64,000 nt of DNA from Silene latifolia (lineage: Eukaryota; Streptophyta; Magnoliopsida; Caryophyllales; Caryophyllaceae), in contig NC_133531.1 of the NCBI RefSeq assembly GCF_048544455.1, forward strand, positions 63,898,099 through 63,962,098, given 5' to 3'. The position numbers were made by a program, and so were the translations under genes. Shown here piece by piece: positions 10,163 through 19,987 of the stretch. Positions within the stretch are counted from its first letter, which is position 1, and every line of letters starts with the position of its first letter. The notes beneath the pieces were generated by a model. It ran no database searches, had not been told where the DNA came from, and saw only the letters and a list, made by a program, of their open reading frames with translations.

Positions 10163-12984
10163 TCAAGGGGGCATGTTCAAGGTGTTGTTGATGTTGCTCA
10201 ACACCTTGAAGAAATAATCAAAAGCTTGTTCATTATCGTTGTAAAGCTCTTCAATAGACCTTTGCCCTTGTTGTTGATCTTGATCGATGGCATTAACAAT
10301 GTAGGGATTAAAAATCCCTTCAAATTCGTCGTCCCAAAGACCACAAACTTCATTAAGTTGATCATTGAAAATTTCTTGATTTGATGGAGACAACTCTCCC
10401 AAATTCTTCTCTTGGCCAATGAGGCCATCCTCTTCTTCTTTGATTGATTTTGATGAGCTTTGCAAGCTCTCCTTGTCACAATTCACTTGCTCTTTGAATG
10501 GAGCATCTTCAATTTTCTTCTTCCATTGGAGTTCCGATTTCTTCCTCTCATCCTTTCGGCTATAATGATCAATCATGAAACATGGTTCATGCAAACGAGG
10601 AGCTCTCATAGTCTTGTCAAGATTAAAGGTTATGCTTTCATCTCCCACTTCTAGAGTGAGCTCACCATGTTTTACATCAATCACCGCACCCGCGGTGTGT
10701 AGGAAAGGTCTTCCTAGAATGATCGGAATGTTGGAATCTTCCTCCATATCAACAATGACAAAGTCCACCGGGATGAAAAACTTCCCAATTCGCACGGGGA
10801 CATCTTCCCATATCCCTAATGGTGTCTTCGTCGATCTATCGGCCATTTGGAGTGTGATATTGGTGCATTTAAGCTCTCCCATCCTCAACCTTTTACTCAC
10901 CGAGTATGGCATGACACTCACACTAGCCTCTAGATCACATAAGGCTTTGTTGATCGTTGTGTCGCCAATGGTACACGGTATTGAGAAACTTCCCGGATCC
11001 TTTAGTTTTGGAGGTGAACTCCCTTGAAGTATTGCACTACTCACCTTAGTGAAGGCGATAGTCTCAAGTTTCCGAATTGACTTCTTCTTTGTGAGGATAT
11101 CTTTCATGTATTTCGCATAGGCCGGCACGTGATTGATTAATTCCGTGAAAGGAATCGAGACTTCCAAATTCTTCACAATTTCCATGAACTTTCCAAGTTG
11201 AACATCAAATTTGGGCTTGGCTTGACGACTTGGAAAAGGAAGTCTAATCACAATGGGCTCCTTCTCCTTGACCTTGTCTTCATCTTTCCTTGAACTTTCT
11301 TCTTTTGATGATTCTCCATCCTTGGAGTTTTGCACAATTTCTTCCTTATCACTAGCTTCCACAACTTCATCCTCAACTTGCTTCTTCGGTGCTTCATACC
11401 TAGTACCACTTCTCAAGTGAATGGCACTAACCGTTTCATGTCTAGGGGGATTACTTTGAGGTGGTAATTGCCCTTTTTGTCTTTGTGAGCTTGAAGATGC
11501 TAGTTGAGTCAATTGGGTTTCCAACATCTTGGTGTGAGCTAGGATGTTGTTGATGGTGGTTTCCTTTGCTTGGCTATCTTTTTGCATTTGAGTGAAAAGC
11601 TCTTGTTGATTCTTTTGCATTTGGAGGACCGCTTTTTGGACATCAAAACCTTGGTCATTTTGGTGATTGTATGGATTTTGATTTTGGTAACCTTGGTTTT
11701 GATTGTAAAAGGGTCTTTGATTTTGGTTTCTCATGGGTGGTGGAGTGTATGTTGTTTGAGGGTTTTGAACATTTTGGCTTTTGTATGAGAGATTTGGATG
11801 GAATTTGGTGTTTTCATTGTAATAGTTGGAATAAGGGGTACCACTCTTGTATTCTTGGAAAGCATTCACTTGTTCATTTGTTCCCCTATATTCACCTTGG
11901 TCATGTCCCAAAGTTCCACAATTCTCACATATCCCACTTGGGATTGATGAGGATGCCGTCATGGCATTAACATGATGCTTTGGTGATTTTGAGACTTCTT
12001 CAAGTCTAGCCATAGCTTTTCAAACTTCAAATTGATTGTGTCAATGTGAGCACTAAGTTGAGCACCAAATTGAGTAACGGAGTCCACTTCATGCTTTCCT
12101 CCTCCAGTAGCCTTGCGAGGTCTACTATATTGTGAGTTATGGACCGCCATTTCCTCAATCTTGTTCCATGTTTGATTGTCATCAACTTCGGTGAACATTC
12201 CATTTGATCCCATGTTGAGAATGTTCCTTGAATCTTCATATAAACCATTCCAAAATTGTTGTACCAAGAACCATTCGCTAAGTCCATGGTGAGGACATGA
12301 GCGACAAATTCCCTTGAACCGCTCCCAAGCTTCATACAAAGATTCTTCATCCCTTTGCTTAAAACCGGTGATTTGAGCTCTTAGCATGTTAGTCTTTTCC
12401 GGTGGGTAGAATTTTTTGTAGAAAGCTAGAGCCAACTTCTTCCAAGAATCTATTCCGAGAGTGGTCTTATCAAGGCCCTTCAACCATTGCTTCGCGGTGC
12501 CGATTAGAGAAAAAGGAAATAAGACCCATCTAATTTGGTCTTGAGTCACACCCGTTTGAGAGATTGCATCACAATAGTCGCAAAAGGTTTCCATATGAGA
12601 ATGAGGGTCTTCACTAGGCATCCCTCCAAATTGGCTCCTTTAAACTAATTGGATAAAGGCGGATTTGGCAATAAAATTTCCGGTTAGATGTTGTGGTGTA
12701 GGAGTACCATTGGGTAGGTTCTCCTCGGTGGGTACGGAGTGTGACGAGAATTTAGGCATTGTAGGTTGATTTTGTGGGGTATTGTGTAATGGGTTCTCCT
12801 CTCCTTCTATTGCGAAAGGGTTGGTGAACTCAATATTTGGTTGAACAACTTCACTAATACCTCTTAAATTCCTCCTAACAAGTCTCCTATTGTTCGTCAA
12901 GGTTCTTTCGATTTCACGGTCAAAAGGTAACAAATCACCTTGTGACCTTCTAGACATGCAAAATATCAAACAACTCGAAAACAA
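10163..12984 (-). pseudogene. Athila gag and aspartic protease, broken
   Basis: In order on the minus strand: N-terminal gag (12984-12640), the retrotransposon gag domain (12621-11959, with VLFPFSLIGTAKQWLKGLD and FKQRDEESLYEAWERF), then from 12013 a linker, a zinc knuckle, a Gln/Asn-rich stretch, and a retropepsin-like domain (about residues 330-450 of the last ORF, ending IPIILGRPFLHTAGAVIDV). Damage: Glu to stop at 12640-12642; a one-base frameshift near 12008-12013; the knuckle CENCGTLGHDQGEY has Tyr where the fourth ligand Cys belongs; the protease site is DLEAS where DLGAS or DTGAS is expected. The polyprotein would be non-functional even if the frame were intact. No RT follows. Confidence 0.88.
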
Positions 12985-13075
12985 TTAGAACAAACCTTGA
13001 GGAGTTTTACTTCCCCAAGGCGAAGAAAGACACAACTAATAACAATAAAAAGAAATCTAAATCAAACAAACACCG

Positions 13076-13093
13076 TCCCCGCCAACGGCGCCA
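13076..13093 (-). other. primer-binding site of the main Athila unit
   Basis: In reverse complement it reads TGGCGCCGTTGGCGGGGA, next to the inner end of LTR1. This fixes the element on the minus strand and LTR1 as its 5' LTR. Confidence 0.88.
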
Positions 13094-13097
13094 TTTT

Positions 13098-14913
13098 TTA
13101 TCGGTCCGTTTCGTGTTCACAAATAGATGTGGTCGTTGGGTCACGGTCGAATCAAAACACAATTTATAACTTCACAAACAACTCTACAATTAGTAAAGAG
13201 GCAAGTAAAGGTCGGATCCCAAGGGACGGGACTTGAAATGAGATTTCTATTGAAACTAGTGGTGTCTTAGGGGTGTCACAATTTGGGTTGATGTAGAAGG
13301 TCACTAACTAAAATAGCAATGAAAATAAACTAGCAATATGAATTAAAAGGGGTGTAAACAATTGATTAAAAAGCACTAGAGTGTCATGGGATCATAGGGG
13401 AATCATGGGAATTGATCATACAAACATGTTCTCAAATTATAAGCAAGCAATTATTGTTGTGATGGATTGAGTTGGGTTATATCTTACAATCCTAGGAAAG
13501 TTTGGGTCCCGGAGCCGAATCGATTAGATTGTACAACACCTACAAGTCGACTTAGTCTTCCCTACTCAACAACATGCATGGTCTAATGAGACTCGAGTTG
13601 GTTTATGTCTTACAAGTCTCATTGAAAAGATAGGTGATGGTGGTAAATGCAAGGATTCATAGGCTTAGCATTTCATCGAACATAACATGTGCAAGAGTTA
13701 AGATCAAAACAAGCAAGCAAATAAACCATGAAAGCATATTAATTTAAGCATGAATCATTCCCCATGTTGGTTTCCCCTAATCACCCATTAACCCTAGCTA
13801 AGAGACTACTCACTCATTATCATGTTGATCATGCTAGCAAGGTTGTCAATCATACCAACAAATTGAAACATGATGAACAAATGAAAGTAATTAACAATAA
13901 TTAAAAAGGGATTAAGAGATTATACCTACTAATGATTCCAAACATGATGAACAAAAGAAAGTAATTAACAATAGTTAAAAAGGGATTAAGAGATTATACC
14001 TACTAATGATTCCAATAACAAAGCAAGAATAATAGAAGTACTTGATGTTTGATTGAGAGGTTGTCAATCTCCCAATAATAACCCAAATAATCTTCAATTA
14101 CCCAAAATAAAGGATGAACAAAAGAGAGATTAAGGAAATAAAACTTGTATTAGAACTTGATTAATTGTTGATTACAAAACTAAAGAGAGATTTGATTGAT
14201 ATTAACTACTCTAATTATTGATAAGAAGAACATGCTCCTCTAATTAGACTAATGGGGTATTTATAGTGAAAATTAGGGAGGATGCATTAGGGTTAACTAA
14301 GGGCTAAACTAGTAATTACACTTTTTAGATTGAGCAAGGAGGAGCCGGTATTTTCCGAAGGAAGGGCTTCTTTCTTTGTAGCTTGGGGAAGACGAAATTG
14401 GCTGTGAAGGAATCCGTGCGGATTAGGGTCGGGACGGTCGGATTCTGGGGATGGAATCCGAGCGGATTCAAGAGATTCCGGGCGGATTGTGGCGGTGCAA
14501 TCCGAGCGTCTTTGGAGGAAACCGCTCGGATTGTGCTGTGAGGAGACGGGCGAATTGGAGACAATCCGCTCGGATTGTAGCTCAGAACAATTCCTTCTTC
14601 TTTTCTTCATAAATTCCTTGGGGATTTCCTTGGGGACTCAAAGATCCTTTCTCAACATTGCTCATCTACTATCAAATGTACAAAGGCCTTCTAATCTTGT
14701 CTCTCCTTGATGCTTGGTCATTGATTTCGATCAATTTAGCCTCGTTTTGCCATGAAAATGCAAGATTCTTACTCCTTTCCTACCAAGGGATCAAAATCTC
14801 AAAGAATATGCAAAACAAAGAACTAAAGATAGTAAATGACCCAAATATGCACTAAAAAGCATGCGAACGAGGCTAATTCGGGGACTAAATGTGCACTAAT
14901 TATGGTCACATCA
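13098..14913 (-). repeat. Athila LTR1 (5' LTR), 1816 bp
   Basis: It matches LTR2 throughout but is 67 bp longer, chiefly because of a ~76-bp tandem duplication (about 13864-14013, starting AAACATGATGAACAAA). Its inner end has TTATCGG instead of TGATCGG, so the terminal TG is mutated. On the minus strand a TATA-like CTATAAATA lies near 14258-14268, and AATCCG/CGGATT near-palindromes cluster upstream at 14410-14580. Confidence 0.92.
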
Positions 14914-14918
14914 TTAAC
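14914..14918. repeat. target-site duplication TTAAC, right flank of Athila complex
   Basis: It is identical to 2417-2421. The CACTA reading frame continues directly after it at 14919. Confidence 0.9.
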
Positions 14919-16271
14919 ATTGAAGAGGAAATTATGGGCGCAACTGATATAGCCGTACTGGACCCGAAGCAACTGATGGAATTTGTCGACCTTGACAATT
15001 TAGATGTTCACATTTTGATTTGGATGAAGTAAGTTTTATTAATAAAACTATTTAGTCATTTACATTTACGAATAATGATGTGTGTTAAAATTATCAATCA
15101 CAATAACATTTTTCATTCCATGTGGCGTAATAGGTACCTGAATAATCAGATCGCTGAGTGGAAGTTTCCATTTTGACGCCTACGGATTCTTGAGTCCTAA
15201 GGCGTTCTCTGTGCACGGAATTTCATACGAAGAACAAATCAATAGTATCGCTCTTCGGTTGATGTCGTCCAAAAAACTATTGCTTGCCCCTTACAATGAG
15301 AATATGTATGTATAGTACGTGATTATTGTAATGAATCACGGTTCTATAAATTTATTATTAACATGCTTAAATGCGTGTAAATGAACTAACAGTTCAATGT
15401 CCCAAATTGAATTGGAAGTATTGGGCGCTACTGGCAATCCAAGTGGAAACAAAAACAGTGTACTGGATTGACTCTCGCGAAGGCAAACCCTCTGACAGTT
15501 GTGTAAGGATGATAACTGAGTAAGTTTACAATCTTTAATAATGTCATTTGTTATTTTATGACTTGAGACATATATATGCAAATAATAATGGCATGTGTGT
15601 ATATTTATGATTTAGTGTTTTTGAAGGAAAAAAAAAGATTATGTCCACTTGGGAAATATGAAAGTGACGATGTTCCCAATTTTATCACGGCATTAGTAAG
15701 TGTATTATTAATAATTACTCGTATCATTTAATTAATGTTTATGCGAGAGGTTGGTTATCTAATTCAGCTGATTTGTGTGTGATTTATATAATAGTCTCCT
15801 AAAGCACCAGACAACAAACAATGCGCCTTTTACGTTTGCCAGTCCATGTGGGAGGTTATCAACAGAAAACTATCTACCATTCCGATACGGGTTAGTGTGA
15901 TTTAAAAACTATTTCAGACGTAAATTGAGTTCAATTCTGTATACTTCCATGTATTATATCTATTTTGATTATGTATATTTTGAATTGTAGTTTCCACAAA
16001 TACTCAACAAAGCCCCGGAATATTCGCTAGAGGACATCAACCAGATGAGAAATATGTGGGCCAGTTATGTTGTTTCATTAGCGAGGTCTCAATAGTTTTC
16101 TCATGCTTTATGTACGAGTATGTGTATATATAGATCCATTGTGTATTGGTTTCTTTTGTTTTCTCAATAGCAGTTGTGTTTTGGCTGTTGATCATCCTGT
16201 TTGTACTATTTTTAAACTGGGTTTAATTTATTGCGGGGTGTAATATTTTGATACAGGATTGAATATTTGCA

Positions 16272-16375
16272 CTGCACAGCTGCTGGAATGCTATTTAGCA
16301 GCTGAAAAAATAGCATTTCAGCAGCTACTACAAACGCTGCTGAAAAAATAGCATTTCAGTAGCTGCTAGAACATG
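16272..16375. repeat. short imperfect repeat of GCTGCTGAAAAAATAGCATT type
   Basis: Three imperfect copies of a ~30-bp unit containing AATAGCATTTCAGCAGCT lie after the CACTA gene. CAGCTGCT/AGCAGCTG parts are mutually inverted. Confidence 0.7.
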
Positions 16376-16736
16376 CTAAAATCATTTTTTTAAAAAAATA
16401 AATAAAGATAAAAACGATAACGGTTAAAAACAACCCGTTGCAAATAATTATTTGACAACGGTTTTATATAGATAAATAACCGTTGACATATTTTCCCTCC
16501 CATTCAAACCACCAAAAATATAAGATAACGAACGATAACCGTTGTCGAGTTCAAAACTTTTAGTGAAAACTGTAAATTACCACCTAGTATTTACCGTATT
16601 TTACAAACTACCACCTTGTATTTGGTTTATTACAAACAACCACCTACATTACATTCCATATCCGAACTCCCACCGTATTTCATTCCCGATCAACAGTTAG
16701 CATAATTCCCGACGTATTAAGTGAATAAACTATAGA

Positions 16737-16741
16737 GTGAC
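16737..16741. repeat. target-site duplication GTGAC, left of the seven-LTR array
   Basis: GTGAC before the first LTR is repeated at 51864-51868 after the seventh LTR. No such duplication flanks individual units inside the array. Confidence 0.9.
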
Positions 16742-17178
16742 TGATAGGCTCGTATTTCTACTATCTATTTAGCTTATTTTATGCATAATAAAGCGGCATT
16801 GGGACGTGGTTTCACATGATTTACGTCACATTTACCATATTCTTAATGCCGGGTAAGTAATGGAGTTTTGAGCAATGATCGGAAGCAAAGGCATGTCTTG
16901 AAGTCTACCATGGTACAAAATATCTACAAGCAAGAAGGAAGACTAGCTAAGACATGAAGAGAAGTGAAATGATGAAGCAATTGAAGATTTAAAGCGTCGT
17001 TTGCATAAGGATCGACTTCAAATAGGTATATCTTGAGTTCTAGAGCTCGTATCGATGCAAGGCCAAGTGGAGGTGAAAGCTTATGTTCTTAGCTTTCTAA
17101 CGGTAGGTCACATGCCTCATTTGGTCAAGTAACGAGAGAGATATGACCTTCGGAAAAAAATGTTGTCCAGCAGAGAAC

Positions 17179-17222
17179 TCGCACCGTGCGAAAGTTCTGC
17201 CCAGAAATTCGCACCGTGCGAA
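17179..17222. promoter_or_regulatory. paired CGCACCGTGCG palindromes upstream of the LTR TATA box
   Basis: TCGCACCGTGCGA (17179-17191) and TTCGCACCGTGCGAA (17208-17222) are perfect inverted repeats around one central base. They stand about 75-120 bp before the TATA box and occur in all seven LTRs. The position suggests U3 regulatory sites; no factor can be named. Confidence 0.55.
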
Positions 17223-17297
17223 AAATCTAGGTTTCCGCAACTTTTGATACGGGTTTCCTTCTAAAGTAAAGCCCATTAATCTTCCGCATCTTAGGAC

Positions 17298-17305
17298 TAT
17301 AAATA
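17298..17305 (+). promoter_or_regulatory. LTR TATA box (TATAAATA)
   Basis: GACTATAAATAG lies about 555 bp into the LTR and is present in all seven copies (for example 21446-21453). Transcription would start ~30 bp downstream, so the hairpin block falls within the RNA leader. Confidence 0.65.
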
Positions 17306-17540
17306 GTTGAACACCATTAGGTTTTAGACATCTTATGCCACTTTAATTAATCAAGGTAATTTTGGGAATTATTCATCTTTGTTATTGGGTTTAGATCTAG
17401 CATGGAGAACTAATCTCCCTTTCTTAATCCGGCTCAAAGGTGTAATCTTTGGTTGTAAGACTCCTTAATCTTTCCTTAATTTTCATTATCATTGTTAATC
17501 CTTTGTGTTTATTGTTTGAATTTTGGAATCCTTGTTTATA

Positions 17541-17871
17541 TTGAGTAATTAAGTGTGATTTCCTTGTTGCTTAATTAATCAAGCTCCTTAATTTATTGTT
17601 GTTGGGATTATTAAGTGTGATTTCCTTGTAATCTCATCTTTGCAACACCTTGTTATTATGCTAATGAATGTGATTTCTTCTTGGCTTAATTAGCAAGTAA
17701 AGGATTAACTTGTAATTAGGCATTAATCGTGATTTCATTGTGTCTAATTACTCCTATTGAATCTCTTGTGCTCATATCTTCTTGTTAATTTAACCAATGT
17801 ATGTGATTTCTACTTGGTAGAATTGATAAGTTGGGTTATTTGATTAAGTGTGATTTCCTTGTCATTTGGCC
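17541..17871 (+). other. six-hairpin block with GTGATTTC loops, LTR 1
   Basis: GTGATTTC occurs at 17555, 17617, 17670, 17729, 17803 and 17850, each between complementary arms: 17541-17553/17570-17582 (12 of 13 pairs); 17604-17610/17629-17635 (7 of 7 with one G-U); 17659-17665/17689-17695 (7 of 7); 17712-17719/17744-17751 (8 of 8); 17781-17797/17814-17830 (16 of 17 with three G-U); and 17834-17843/17862-17871 (8 of 10). Stems differ while loops stay alike. The block lies downstream of the TATA box. Equivalent blocks of exactly 331 nt are at 21689, 25832, 29955, 34092, 38216 and 51098. A folded role in the RNA leader is inference. Confidence 0.6.
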
Positions 17872-18319
17872 AATATTTAGGAGATTTAGAAGATTTATCT
17901 TCACAATAGGGTAATAATATATAATTAAAGGATTGATTTTGTGGTTTTATTAACCAAAGTGTCTCACTTTATTGAGTCGGATTAAGTCTCTCTCAAATTT
18001 GATAAATTTCCATCTTAAAACTCACTTGTTTGATTACTTGTTGCTTACTCGTGTTTGAATTTCCTTTAATTGTCCATGAAAACCAAACCAAATACCCCCC
18101 CCCCCCCCCCCCCTCCTTTTTTTACATATTTGTTGTTACTTTGTCACAATTGTTCTAATTGCTCTTTTAATTTCACTATTGCAAAACCCCCTTCTCTTGG
18201 GTTCGATCCCTTGCTTATTACTTTACTAGTTTAGAATTAGTGTTAATTAGTATGCTTTGTGGTATATAAATTGTTAATTTGGCCGTCTTAAATAGCGACG
18301 TTTTAGGCGTGTCAAATTT

Positions 18320-18337
18320 TGGCGCCGTTGCCGGGGA
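18320..18337 (+). other. primer-binding site, array unit 1
   Basis: TGGCGCCGTTGCCGGGGA lies five bases after the LTR end and is the Athila/Tat-type tRNA primer site. Intact equivalents are at 22458, 26599, 30728 and 38990. The fifth unit (after 34856) is mutated. Confidence 0.9.
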
Positions 18338-18472
18338 AGGTAACGGTTTTGTTAGTGTTTTTAATTGTGTTTTTAGAGTAGTTGTGTGTTTTTGTGTGTT
18401 TTGTAGTGCAGCTAGTTTTTGTAAATATTAGGATTAATTTAACTAGTTTCTATTGCTCTCTTGTTTGGTTTA

Positions 18473-18991
18473 ATGGCTTCTCTTAATTTTCCTCAATTAG
18501 AATAATTTTACAAGTCTTCTTCTCTATGTTTTCTTGAGATATTTGAACCTATTATTCAAACCATTTATGAATTGTGTGGAGGTGACACTTTGGATGTTGC
18601 CTTAACTAATGGAATGGTTGGAGAAGATTTGGGGTATGTTTTGTCTTGTGATTTAGAGACAACCTTACAAGATTTGGAGGCAAATCTACCCATGGAGGAA
18701 TTGGAAGAAAACGAGAATATTGTGGTTCTTGAGGATGTTGGTTGTGACCCTTCTTTGGCTAAGAAGTTAGAGAGTATGAATTTTAAAGAGAATGTTAAGA
18801 GGGTAGAGAACATGATGATTGTTGAATTTTTGCCACACAAAGAAGAACCTCCCATAGTTTACATGAAAGAGCCACCCATTCTAGTTCCTAAAGAATCTCT
18901 TGTGTCCTTTCACTCTTACTTGGTTTTTACCAAGTCTAACCCTTCTTTTAAGGAGTCTTATCGTGACATTGGTTTGTTTTTTTTAACATGA
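18473..18991 (+). pseudogene. array ORF, unit 1 (in-frame stop at codon 11)
   Basis: From the ATG at 18473 the frame reads MASLNFPQLE, then TAA (codon 11), then stays open for 162 more codons to 18991. The first ATG after the stop is at 18614. The product is acidic, with a Glu/Leu-rich middle (LPMEELEENENIVVLEDVG) and a Pro-rich part (PPILVPKESL). I recognise no domain. It occupies the place where gag-pol would be, so it is probably a remnant. The stop is shared by all six units and so predates the amplification. Confidence 0.5.
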
Positions 18992-19149
18992 AAGCTCAAG
19001 GAACCACTTGTCTTATGCATATATTTTCATTGTGCATGCTTGGTATGTATTGACTTTCTATTATTGTCACTTTTCTTGTTTGTGGGCTAACATGTTTGAT
19101 AGGTTACTAAAACCATGAAGTTGCTCCCCTCTTGATCATTGATAGAAGA

Positions 19150-19213
19150 AGAAGCTTGAAAAGGCGTCGAGCAAATGACGGAAACCAAAAGCGCTTTACG
19201 GGAGGTAACCCGT
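19150..19213 (+). other. conserved Athila-type motif block with small hairpins, unit 1
   Basis: The stretch GGCGTCGAGCAAATGACGG...AAGCGCTTTACGGGAGGTAACCCGTA resembles a block I know from plant Athila/Tat elements. CGTC/GACG and TACGGG/CCCGTA can form stems, the second with loop AGGTAA. Units 4-6 read CCTGTA in the second arm, which still pairs by G-U. Confidence 0.5.
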
Positions 19214-19958
19214 ACTCCTTCTTTAATGCTTTTATTAGTTTTTTTCCTACTAGTGTTTGTACTTGTGTGTAAAACTCAACTATTTGAGTAGTGAACACAA
19301 GGTGTTTGTGAAATGTTGCAAGTGATTTATTAAAATCTTTTGATAAGTTCTTGCTTGAGAGTAAAAAGTAGCATGCTTGACAATTCCACTAATGCTCCTT
19401 ATAAAGCCTATTCAAGCTACCCTTGTGCCTCATTATTCCCAATCTCACTTTTTGACACAATCACTATCTACATACATCACCACTCTTCTTTGCCTAATTG
19501 TGTAAACACCTTATTTCCCTATCATTACCTCAATCATGTGAAATCACCTACAAAAGAATTCTCACTTTCACCCCCACAAATCAAACAATGAAAAAGAAGC
19601 AATCAAAAGTTCAAATATGGATGAGTTTTGTTAGAAAAATAGTGAAGTATGTTGAGTTATCATTTTGCCCATGATTTGTGCTAGGTACACCATGATAATA
19701 CGAAGTTAAGTAGATGAAGAGGAGGATGTAAGGTTTGAATCTTTGAACTCGTCATTGAGAGTCGAGGGTGTTTGGTGGTGTAAGTTAGTGAGCTTGTGAG
19801 ATGGAGTTGAACTTGTTCTAATTTGAAGACAAAGAGGGTGCCTCAAGTCATTTCATTGAGGTTGATTGTGATGTTCACCTTCACTTTGGGGACAAAGTGT
19901 GGGGTGGACATGAGTTGGTAATATCTTGTATTATATTTCATTCCATGCATTGCAAAAA

Positions 19959-19980
19959 AAAAAAGAAAAAAAAAAAAAGA
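19959..19980. repeat. A-rich tract of variable length, unit 1
   Basis: A near-pure A run after GCATTGC differs in length in every unit (24093, 28233, 32362, 36496, 40624). It changes the frame of what follows, so the basic ORF read through it (KTRKG repeats) is not conserved as a protein. Confidence 0.85.
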
Positions 19981-19987
19981 AAACCGG

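Larger units (their letters stand above)
2422..14913 (-). mobile_element. Athila-lineage Ty3/gypsy retrotransposon complex with three LTRs
   Basis: On the minus strand the order is LTR1 (14913-13098), PBS, gag and protease, long UTR, an Athila-type ORF, 3' UTR, PPT, LTR2 (5485-3737), a second PBS, gag start, then a deletion joining gag to the terminal part of LTR3 (2679-2422). Outer LTR ends are TG...CA-type and flanked by TTAAC on both sides. The primer site TGGCGCCGTTGGCGGGGA and the gag family fit the Athila/Tat branch. No reverse transcriptase, RNase H or integrase coding is visible, so it depends on other elements or is dead. The LTR-internal-LTR-internal-LTR order suggests unequal recombination between copies followed by a deletion in the distal unit. 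Confidence 0.9.
1408..16090 (+). pseudogene. CACTA-encoded Ulp1-like (C48) protein gene, broken and split by Athila
   Basis: Exons readable with canonical splice sites include 1408-1482 (Glu/Lys-rich), 1583-1754 (acidic coiled-coil-like), 1853-2145 (with the motif GEIKVPFPNEEITYLKEAL, seen in plant transposon-derived proteins), 2230-2421 continued in the same frame at 14919-15028, and 15134 onward. The later exons resemble an Ulp1/C48 cysteine peptidase: ALRLMSSKKLLLAPYNEN, then YWALLAIQ where the family has HW, then VYWIDS with the catalytic Asp, then QCAFYV around the catalytic Cys. The last exon ends ASYVVSLARSQ-stop near 16095. Lesions are an in-frame TAA at 1441-1443, an in-frame TGA at 1996-1998, a frameshift near 15175, and replacement of the catalytic His by Tyr. 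The Athila complex is inserted exactly between two codons. It cannot make an intact protein. Confidence 0.75.
16742..18314 (+). repeat. array LTR 1 (1573 bp)
   Basis: It opens TGATAGGCTCG and closes GGCGTGTCA. It contains two CGCACCGTGCG palindromes (17179-17222), a TATA box (17298-17305), the six-hairpin block (17541-17871) and a poly-C run (about 18096-18113). It belongs to the variant group with GTTGAACACCATTAGG after the TATA box. Confidence 0.93.

Noticed and set aside
17541-17871. CRISPR-like repeat-spacer array
   Set aside because: The repeated word is only 8 bases, spacers share arm sequences, and the context is a plant LTR.
18565-18855. Minus-strand 96-codon ORF in each array unit
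   Set aside because: It is an antisense shadow of the plus-strand array ORF.
19340-19591. 83-codon ORF repeated in all six array units (also at 23479, 27620, 31748, 35880, 40010)
   Set aside because: It opens at TTG, not ATG, has no recognisable domain, and its conservation is explained by the recent amplification of the whole unit.
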